Part shown: in pieces, positions 50,388-58,024 of the stretch
How the letters are laid out: each line of letters starts with the position of its first letter
How positions within the stretch are numbered: the stretch's first letter is position 1
NCBI RefSeq assembly: GCF_018294505.1
Contig: NC_057802.1
Coordinates: forward strand, 553,702,202-553,766,201
Length of the DNA stretch: 64,000 nt
From: Triticum aestivum
Taxonomy: Eukaryota; Streptophyta; Magnoliopsida; Poales; Poaceae
Direction of reading: 5' to 3'
Made by a program: the position numbers and the translations under genes
The notes under the pieces: generated by a model
Told to the model about the DNA's origin: nothing
Seen by the model: the letters and a program-made list of their open reading frames with translations, nothing else
Databases searched by the model: none

Positions 50388-50400
50388 TACTTATAGCCTC
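50388..50400 (-). promoter_or_regulatory. TATA box of the antisense gene in element D
   Basis: The minus strand reads GAGGCTATAAGTAGGG, about 195 bp upstream of ATG 50196. A pyrimidine/GC-rich leader without ATG lies between. It is well separated from the LTR promoter, so the antisense gene has its own start. 50401-50844 shows only GC-rich frames. Confidence 0.65.
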
Positions 50401-50844
50401 GTGCGGCGAAGCCGAGGAGGCGAGGCGTGGGGAGGAACGTGGGATTAACTGCGCCCACTCCCCACGCCCCGCAATTACTGCGCCCTAACGGCGTGCGGAA
50501 ACAGCCGCCGGAAGATGTGCGAACAGCTTTGGGCCACAAAGAATCCGCGCCTAGGCCCAGGCGTTGGAGTGGTGGGCCCTCGGCCTGCGGCGACGTCTTG
50601 TCGCGCGCGTGGGTTAGCAGGCTCTTTTCAGCCAAGGGACGCCACGTGGTTCGCAGGCGGCGAGTGACCGGCCCGTGGCCCGGTGCACGCACCAACAGAC
50701 TCCCGCCTTCCCACTTTAAAAATTTCGCCAAGACGGCGCACCCAACCGAAGCCGGCTCCCAGCTGTTGGCTCGTCAAGATAAGAAGCTGACCGAGCTTCT
50801 CGACCTCCTCTCAGCGTCGAAGCCCAACCAGCTTCAGGGACTAC

Positions 50845-51984
50845 TGTCGGAGTAAATGGCCATGGGTAGCCTAACCGACTCCCCCTGGCTGTTCGAAAAA
50901 TTATCAGGCCATTCAAGCCTTCAAGCATACAAAGCATAGGGCCGCCTTCCCCCGGCCGGCTATCCCCAGGGCCGACTCCCAGAAGCCGGCCATGAAGAAA
51001 GCCGACTCCCAGAAGCCGGCCATGAAGAAAGCCGACCAGAAGCCGGCCAAGACTGCACCCACTAAAGACTGTACCCACATAACGGCGATAGGATGGGGCG
51101 TGGCCGCAGTACAACCCACTACCCCCGAATCCCGGAACAGGCATGGCCACAGGGCGCCGTACGGGCCAGCCATCCCCCGTCCGGCGTGGCACTGTAGTCG
51201 TGTTGGCCTCGATGTCACCCACGACAGGCGCCAGTACGGCCCGTAGGCGGTGGGCCCCTTTTGCTAGAGAGACACCCGAAGGCGACCTGGCCTTCTCTAG
51301 TCGGCCAGGGGTGTGGCCGGCTCCCAATAGCCGGCTACCTCCCTCCCTCGAAACATGTGCCTCATTAAGGAGAAGAGACGAGGTAAGGCTACAGTGAGAG
51401 CCCGCAAGGCGGCGACACTGTAGCCACGCTTACCTCAACAAAGCTCTCGTCATCAGAGGCGAGGCAACAGTAACCAGCCGCCGACAAAGCCCCCAAGCTG
51501 TAGGGCCGGCCTGTCGGCCAAGAGGCCAGCAGCCGGCGGGACCCACCAGTCGGCGGGCCCCAATGACCGGCGGAGAAGCCGGCGTGCATAGACGCTGACG
51601 GCTGGGACCCGCGCCCAGCCGGATTACCATTGTACCCCTGGGGGGTAGGCCTATATAAACCCCCCGGGACACCCATGCAAAGGGTTGATCTCAGAGAATT
51701 CCATACACCACATAGAGAGAAAAGGAGAGCTAGCCTTGCCCTTCTTCTTCCTCTAGCCAAACAGCTCCAGGAGCGCTTGTACCTACTTGTATTGATCTAG
51801 TGACCATGCGGAGACCCCGTAGAGCAGGACTAGGGGTGTTATCTCCACGGAGAGCCCCGAACCTGGGTAAGATCTGCCGGCGTGCATGTCTTCGCCTCAT
51901 CCCGTTTCCAGGCACCGGCGACGTTTTACTGGCTCCCACTATGATAAGCCATCCGTTGGCATATGTCGCACCTACCACCCGACA
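50845..51984 (+). repeat. 3' LTR of element D
   Basis: 1140 bp, matching the 5' LTR with few substitutions and one repeat-unit difference near 51010-51050. The preceding CTTCAGGGACTAC is the likely polypurine-type tract. Confidence 0.95.
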
Positions 51985-52620
51985 CCTGCCCCGACGCCGC
52001 CGGCCCTGCCTCCTCGTCGCCCGTTGCCGCGCCCCTACCCCACTGTCGCTGTCGCCGTGCCCTGCTTCCTCGTCGCCGTCGCTGTGCCCCGCCTCCTCGT
52101 CGCCGTCGCCATGCCCTGCCTCCTCGTCGCCGCCCCCTGCAGTGAGCTCATTCTCCTCGCTTGTCGCCGGGCGCCCTCTCCATATGCATTTTCCTAATTA
52201 AGTTTGGATGTGTAGTTGTATTAATTTAGATGTGTAGTTAATTTAATTGTTGTAATTTTTTTCTGTTCATAGATTTTTGGTGATATTATCGTTGAATATG
52301 CAAATGTTTGTATGTTCATATGCAAAGAATATGTCAATTTTTTTCATAGAATTTTTATGCTTTTTCTTTTGTAATTTTGTCCATAGAATTTTTATTTTGT
52401 TCATTGAATTTTTGTGATTTTTTTCTGTTGTAATTTTGTTCGTATTATTTTTATGATTTTTTTGTTCATAGAATTTTCTTTGTCAATTTATGTATATGTT
52501 CATATTGTGTATGTATAGGAAAATTGTGTATGATCAAAGTCATTTATGTATATGTTCATATTTAGAAGAAAAAGCAGGAGAGGAAAAAGGAAAATAAGAA
52601 GAAGAAGAAAGAGAAGAAGA
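51985..52620 (+). other. CACTA C, leader of second gene after element D
   Basis: Resumes the GC-rich leader (repeated CCTCCTCGTCGCCGTCGCC units, 51985-52140). It passes at about 52190 into a T-rich, intron-like stretch with TTTTTGTTCATAGAATTTT repeats. No confident exon. The Arg/Pro/Ser frames at 51985-52195 come from the repeat. Confidence 0.5.
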
Positions 52621-53165
52621 AGAAGAAGAAGAAGAAGAAGAGGAGAGGAAGAAGAGGAGAAATAAACAAGAAGATGAAAAAGAAGAAAAAAAAGAGGAGA
52701 AGAAGAAGGAATAGAGGAGAAGAAGANNNNNNNNNNNNNNNNNNNNNNNNNNNNNNNNNNNNNNNNNNNNNNNNNNNNNNNNNNNNNNNNNNNNNNNNNN
52801 NNNNNNNNNNNNNNNNNNNNNNNNNNNNNNNNNNNNNNNNNNNNNNNNNNNNNNNNNNNNNNNNNNNNNNNNNNNNNNNNNNNNNNNNNNNNNNNNNNNN
52901 NNNNNNNNNNNNNNNNNNNNNNNNNNNNNNNNNNNNNNNNNNNNNNNNNNNNNNNNNNNNNNNNNNNNNNNNNNNNNNNNNNNNNNNNNNNNNNNNNNNN
53001 NNNNNNNNNNNNNNNNNNNNNNNNNNNNNNNNNNNNNNNNNNNNNNNNNNNNNNNNNNNNNNNNNNNNNNNNNNNNNNNNCTCTTTTTTTTCTTCTTTTT
53101 TTCTTTGATCTCCTCCTCTATTCCTTTCTTCTTCTCCTCTTTTTTTTCTTCTTCTTCCTCTTCTT
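52621..53165. repeat. purine/pyrimidine tracts flanking a 354-N gap, inverted arms
   Basis: A GAA-rich tract (to 52726), N at 52727-53080, then a TTC-rich tract. The arms are inverted copies beyond simple-repeat level: AAGAGGAGAAGAAGAAGGAA, then TAGAGGA, on the left equals the inverse of TCCTCTATTCCTTTCTTCTT and CTCCTC on the right (53113-53140). Confidence 0.85.
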
Positions 53166-53287
53166 ATTTTTTATCGGGTATGTCGTTGTCGATATACCCC
53201 CTCCCCGATAAGTTTTAGTAAGTACTACTTAGAAAGTGTTTAATATAATTAGTTAGAAAAATAATTGAACTAGTTAAACTACTTTAT

Positions 53288-53495
53288 TTTTAGTAAGTAC
53301 TACTTTATTTTATTTACAGTAAGTGCTTAGTAGTTGAACTAGTTGATTTAATAAAACTACTTTATTTTACTATATATAGAAGTAGTTTATTTTTAGTAAG
53401 TACTGCTTTATTTTATTTATAGTAAGTGCTTAGTAGTTGAACTAGTTGATTTAATAAAACTACTTTATTTTACTATAGAAGTAGTTTATTTTGGC
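53288..53495. repeat. 103-bp tandem duplication
   Basis: TTTTAGTAAGTACTACTTTA at 53288 recurs at 53391 as TTTTAGTAAGTACTGCTTTA. The rest of the unit (GTGCTTAGTAGTTGAACTAG) is nearly identical. AT-rich intron of CACTA C. Confidence 0.9.
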
Positions 53496-53564
53496 AAGAA
53501 AATTATTAGAACTAGTTTATTTTTTTAGTTCAAGCAATTATTCCCGCATCCACGTCGACGATGC

Positions 53565-53963
53565 CTATCCCGCATCCTCGTCGTCAACTCGGCGGAGGAG
53601 GCCTGCTTGATGAGAGGGGAGATGTCCGGGACTGGGCTCCGCCGGGCTGGTATTGGGAGGTGCTACCTTCCGGGGGGACGTAGGTTGGTGAGGAGCCAAC
53701 CCGTCATTGACCCGAACCTTGTTTGGTGGCGGTCGCGTGGGCCAGTGACGGTGCCGAGGCTTCCGGACACCGCGGAGGTGGTACGTCACCGTGTTAGCGA
53801 GGAGGACGAGCACGTCCTTCGCTACATGGTTGCGTTGGATGGCAGGTTCGACAATACCTGGCAGGTTCTTCAGGGATCTCACTGGAGCTATGATCCTGTG
53901 ATGGTTCCTTCTCTTTGGGTGTCCACCGCCCGCGCCGATACCCGTCGGGCGCTACGGTTCTAG
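53565..53963 (+). CDS. CACTA C accessory exon/ORF (unknown)
   Basis: Two overlapping frames join across an extra G in the GGGGGG run near 53680. The first ends LLDERGDVRDWAPPGWYWEV. The second continues SQPVIDPNLVWWRSRGPVTV, EEDEHVLRYMVALDGRFDN and TARADTRRALRF before a stop at 53963. The aromatic W/Y-rich composition suggests a folded domain. I have no family name. It lies upstream of the B3-like exons, same strand; it could be a first exon of the same gene or an independent ORF. Confidence 0.5.
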   Translation, partial: LSRILVVNSAEEACLMRGEMSGTGLRRAGIGRCYLPGGRRLVRSQPVIDPNLVWWRSRGPVTVPRLPDTAEVVRHRVSEEDEHVLRYMVALDGRFDNTWQVLQGSHWSYDPVMVPSLWVSTARADTRRALRF

Positions 53964-54356
53964 CTGTATTAGCGATGCTATATGTATGATACTATTCGAG
54001 GTGCATTAGTGATAATATTCGACGATGTACGGACGCAAGAGATGATGTAATTTTGCTTATAATTGAATGCATGCTAATTTGAATACTAGTTTATTTTATG
54101 ATTTGGTTTTGCTTATTGAATGCTCAAATTGGGAAACTACTCCTACTTTGAATGCTAAAATTGGAGAGCACTATGCAAGGCGCATGCATTTGATTAGTTG
54201 ATAGCTTATAGGGTTTATGTTTTTGCAGAAATCTAGGAGCCCCCTCCATCATCCCCGCCGTCGTCCCCATCACCGACCCCTCTCCGACCTCGACGTGAAA
54301 CCAGCCAAATCTCCATATAATTAAACGATATTTCGGGTTTACTTTAAGTCTATCGA

Positions 54357-54665
54357 GTCTCCACCATATATGAGAGGACGAAGAATCCTGACTGTTGTCG
54401 TGGGGGTAGCTTCTCCTTCGTTCCCGTGTGCTAGACAATTTGGTGTAATGCAGTCGGGAACGAAAGGAGGAGCTACCATCACCGACGGTCGCAAATGTTA
54501 GAGAGGAATCAGTGAGGGAGAGTCTCCACCATATATGAGAGGACGAAGAATCCCGACTGTTGTCGTGGGGGTATCTTCTCCTTCGTTCCCGTGTGCTAGA
54601 CAATTTGGTGTAATGCACTCGGGAACGAAAGGAGGAGCTACCATCACCGACGGTCGAATATATAC
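54357..54665. repeat. 165-bp tandem duplication, each unit a hairpin
   Basis: Units start at 54357 and 54522 (GTCTCCACCATATATGAGAG). Each contains inverted arms GCTTCTCCTTCGTTCCCG and CGGGAACGAAAGGAGGAGC about 28 nt apart (54405-54478 and 54571-54641). The second copy is shorter at the end. Confidence 0.88.
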
Positions 54666-54805
54666 ACCACGTGAGCTGAGAGTTTTCAAGAAAAGACTTG
54701 ACAGACCGATAGTCAGCCCGTGATGAATAATAATGTTCTAATTTAGTTTTTGTAGTACATATATTTAATTGTACAAGTTTAATCTTTGAATTATGAACAT
54801 AGGAA

Positions 54806-55998
54806 ATGTCGTACTCGGACGACAAAAGTCTCCCGGGGGAGTGTGACTGGTGCCACAATGACCGAGGTCTGTGCAACAGGCCTCACCTGGACGAAGATCG
54901 GCACTTCAGCATTAAGCTCGAGGAGACCTCGATGTTGAAATGGTACGCAATGACGACAAGTGTTTTTTTCGTAATTAAGCATGACTTCAAATATTTCAAC
55001 GTGTACTTTTTATCTTTTACTATTTGACTAGCTTATCCCATGCCATGCAAAACGCTATGTCTTGGAGAGGATGGGTTTTGAAGACCATGAAAGTTTCGAA
55101 ACAAAGAAAATTCACCTAAGGACCCATCATGGTGTGGATTTTTAAGTAAAGCTGTACAATTCTGAGAGCGTAACCCATTTTAGTTGCAAAAATTGGGAAG
55201 CACTTTGCAAGATGTATGGTTTTTATGAGGATATGCTTGTCACCATGGATCTTGGTGATCCTGAAATTGAGCAAGACAATATGGACATTTGGGTCCTTGT
55301 TGATACGCCTCCAATTCTACCGCTATGTGAGTTTCTCAAACATAGTTATTAGCTAATTTATATTGTTTATTTCAAGATAGTTGACAGCTTATTTCCATTG
55401 ACAGCTTATTTTCATTCTTCAAAGAATGTGCAGAAGATGGTAGACAGGACCTACTACACCGAAGGCTCCGAATTAACTTATCAGGAGAAAAATCATCTGA
55501 TCGCATTTTGTACTGATCTTGAGAATTACACTATCTACAATCAAACTCCTCAACATTATGTTCAATATGTGCCACTAGTGCACGTGTTGAACTACGGTAA
55601 CTTCCATGGAGGTACCCTGGTAAGATTTTTTACTATTACGTCGTCCGTGCATCTTTTGCATACTTCTAAAACTAGTACATCATTGCTAACTATGATGTTA
55701 TTACTATGTTTTTCAACAGAGAATCCCGATGGCTTGTGTGCCTCATTTGATGTATCAGAATGGTAGCCTTGATGTTTTGAACATACAGCCAGGTCATCCT
55801 ACGAATCTCAACTGTCCATACCAGATTTCTAAAAGAAGTGGAGACATGAAAATCAAAGAATGGAAAAAATGTATGGACAGTCGTAAGGAGGTTCTTGAAA
55901 GCAAAAGGAAGCGAAGCGCAAGAATTGGAGACAGGTTGATCTCCATTTTCCATAATGGAGATTCAGGGTCTATATTGTTTTATGCTATTTTACCTTAA
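54806..55998 (+). CDS. CACTA C second gene, B3-like domain protein
   Basis: Four exon-like pieces: 54806 to about 54942 (MSYSDDKSLPGECDWCHND, a CxxC pair), about 55032-55326 (RYVLERMGFEDHESFETKKI, KNWEALCKMYGFYEDMLVTM), 55405-55619 (KMVDRTYYTEGSELTYQEKN, VPLVHVLNYGNFHGGTL) and 55720-55998 (RIPMACVPHLMYQNGSLDV, ending DSGSILFYAILP). Donor GTGAGT at 55327 and acceptors CAG at 55403 and 55719 are good. A TAA at about 55145 interrupts exon 2. 'W..LC...GF.EDMLVTMDL' has the spacing of a plant B3 DNA-binding domain, and the third and fourth pieces could be a second one. Likely an element-encoded DNA-binding protein; no activity is shown. Confidence 0.6.
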
Positions 55999-56203
55999 AG
56001 AGGGTATTTAGGTCCTACCTAATACTGATGATCATGTGCTAAGAACAATTAAGTAGGGTTGGTTCGATGACTATGAGGATGATGATCGTATGACTTGTTA
56101 TTAATAACAAGTTGAAGTTGTATGATGATGATTAGTAGGACTTTTTATTATGATGATGCATGATGCGAGCATGAAGAGTTATTATATATCAGTGGGTGAA
56201 ATG

Positions 56204-56343
56204 AACATGGATTGGATTGAAGTGAAGGCAACATGCATGTGGTGCATGTCGAAAGTAGTACAATCCAAACTTGATCAAGTTAGGATTAGTATTACTTTCG
56301 ACATGCACCACATGTTGCCTTCACTTCAATCTAAGCCATGTTT
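56204..56343. repeat. near-perfect 140-bp foldback (miRNA-precursor-like)
   Basis: The left arm 56204-56272 and right arm 56275-56343 are complementary over about 68 nt, with some eight mismatches and one 4-nt bulge. GCATGTCGAAAGTAGTA is opposed by TATTACTTTCGACATGC, and GATTGAAGTGAAGGCAAC by GTTGCCTTCACTTCAATC. The tip is TTGATCAA. It lies just after the second gene of CACTA C. 56000-56203 holds no other feature. Confidence 0.85.
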
Positions 56344-56499
56344 AGGCATAGCAGTAGCGTTGGTATTCCAAGCACGTAGATAAGAGAGGGCATTTCTCTC
56401 TATTAGCTAGCTAACAACCTAAGTTAACCCCTAAAACCCCTTAACCACCCCCTTTCAAAAAAAAAACAAAAACCTCAGCTCCTGCCAGCTGCTGACGCG

Positions 56500-56716
56500 T
56501 GGATGCCTTTTGGTCCCGGTTGGTGCCACCAATCGGGACCAAAGGCCCTCCTACCTGGGCTCGCCGCAGCGGCCACGTGGAGGCCCATCTGTCCCGGTTC
56601 GTGTAAGAACCGGGACTAAAGGCCTAGGGCTTCAGTAATGACCCTTTAGTCCCGGTTCCACAACCGGGACAGATGGGCCTTACGAACCGGGACAAATGGC
56701 CCTTTTTCTACTAATG
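56500..56716. repeat. right subterminal repeats of CACTA C
   Basis: TTTGGTCCCGGTTGGTGCC, GTCCCGGTTCGTG and inverse units up to the terminus GGCCCTTTTTCTACTAATG. The terminal CACTA is mutated to CATTA. Confidence 0.9.
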
Positions 56717-58024
56717 TTAGATCGCCATATATGGCCTCTACCGCTTTCTTAGGTAGGATTGGTTCACCGGGGATATGGTATTTCGCCGCACCCATGACAG
56801 GTATACGGTCTTGAACCCGAGGCTGCGGAGGCGGCTGGATCATAGATGCAGTTTTATTGTTGCCTTTCCTCGCTCTCTTCCTATGATTCTGGTACTAGAA
56901 GGTTGTCTATAATACGTTCAGCCTCCGAAGGCGGCAATTCACACACCGACTCATGACGCTCAAACCCTGAGTACTCATATAGCTGGGCCATCAATCCTCC
57001 GTCGTCGTAGGCGCCAGTATTGAGATACTGTAGAGTGTCATCCTCATCCTCATCGATGGCATCGATATCATGCATTGCTTCTTCGACGGCAGCGACGTCA
57101 TCAGTGACTACTGGAGCCTCTTCCTCACCCCGTCCGCTATCATCCGGCACAACAGGCGGCGCTAATTGGGTAGGTGGGGTATTGATGTTCATACCTTGCT
57201 GAGGCTGCGTGGTCGTGGGTGTGCTCCCGGCCGCCTCTAGACGAAGCAGACTCTTTGGCCACAACAGGACCCACCTCTTGCAATCGCCAAGCCATCACGG
57301 GGTCTCGTCATCATCTCCCCCTAGTACGGGAGGAGCCAAATTCTCGTGGCCCGGTTTGACACTGGCCACGGAAACCTTGAAGACGTCAGGAGGGATCAGT
57401 CGGCTGTGGAACAATTGTTCCTCCGGCTTCACTATCGTCGCCTTCCCCACGTCCACCTTCTGGCTGCTGATGGTGTACAATATGGTGCACGGGGTTATGT
57501 CAGCCTGCAAAGACATGTCTGCGACGTGAGACATCCGAAAGGCAACGGAAATGGGAGATTATACATTTATTGAAGAGGGCCGGTGTGACAGGTACCGTGA
57601 GGGCATCGAGCTCAGCCAAAGACGAAGCATCGCCGAGCACGTCCGAGACGGAGGACGGGCTGCTATGAGCAGGTGTGGGAGCCGGTGCAGGAGCAGGTGC
57701 AGGAGCCGATGTAGGAGCAGGTGTGGGAGCAGGTGCTGGTGCAACGCTCGTCGAGCTGCTCCCAAAGAAGTCGGCAAGGGGAAAGTCCGCTGCATCATTA
57801 TTTGGATTTTGCCTGCTCCAATGACGATAGCCGGAACCAAGACACCACATGTAGCTGCCAGCTCCCATTTTGCGGCAGCTACCCCTGCTGCGACTGTCTC
57901 ACCTGATTTCTTCTCAACCGCAATCTCAACCTTCTTGTCGATGTTTTCTTCATATAACCTCCGTCTTTCCTTTCTCTCCTCCGTGGTCTCACGGTAGTAC
58001 TTCCTCCACGTGGCGCCGTCTCCG
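56717..58024 (-). pseudogene. CACTA E second gene, N-terminal and central part
   Basis: Minus strand, entering from the F junction: GDGATWRKYYRETTEERKER and EENIDKKVEIAVEKKSG (charged coiled coil), then an Ala/Pro repeat (57640-57745, PAPAPTPAP) and SDVLGDASSLAELDAL. A probable intron follows (about 57505-57590), then CTILYTISSQKVDVGKATIV, GHENLAPPVLGGDDDETP, AMHDIDAIDEDEDDTLQYLN and GAAKYHIPGEPILPKKAVEA up to CACTA C. Stops occur after DETP (about 57295) and at 56881, the latter from an indel. It continues at 15737. The 5' end is cut by LTR element F. Confidence 0.78.

Larger units (their letters stand above)
38134..51984 (+). mobile_element. LTR retrotransposon D (gypsy, Tat/Retand lineage)
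   Basis: LTRs at 38134-39276 and 50845-51984 (TGTCGGAGTAAATGG...ACCCGACA), TSD CCTGC at 38129-38133 and 51985-51989. Gag, protease, RT, RNase H, a second RNase H and integrase follow in Ty3/gypsy order, then a 5-kb 3' region holding an antisense gene. Two RNase H modules and an antisense gene are hallmarks of the Tat lineage. Several stops and frameshifts show it is not autonomous now. It lies in the leader of CACTA C's second gene. Confidence 0.95.
15738..56716 (+). mobile_element. CACTA element C (autonomous type, decayed, with nested insertions)
   Basis: The left end CACTAGTAGAAAACAGGG is matched by the right end, the inverse of CATTAGTAGAAAAAGGGCC (one change from CACTA). The 3-bp TSD is TTA (15735-15737, 56717-56719). 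Excluding nested A and D it is about 10.5 kb. Order on the plus strand: subterminal repeats, TATA, TNPD-type transposase gene, spacer, second promoter, accessory gene with B3-like domains, right subterminal repeats. It interrupts CACTA E's second gene; without C and one TSD copy, E's reading frame joins exactly across the site (GDL to RRLQ). Confidence 0.93.
12446..58024 (-). mobile_element. CACTA element E (host of the nested stack; extends past F)
   Basis: The left terminus CACTACTAGGGAAAAGTC at 12446 is followed by subterminal GCAGTAGCGC / GCGCTACTGC repeats to about 12665. Its second gene, read on the minus strand, is found in pieces at 56717-58024, 14987-15737 and 13298-13585. The pieces are separated by the solo LTR and by CACTA element C. 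The transposase gene and other terminus must lie beyond LTR element F, outside the window. 12670-13297 is its AT-rich 3' region with repeated CTCATCATATC motifs. Confidence 0.85.

Noticed and set aside
53110..53160. Possible gene start in the pyrimidine tract after the N gap
   Set aside because: Simple TTC repeat; frames are Phe/Ser runs.
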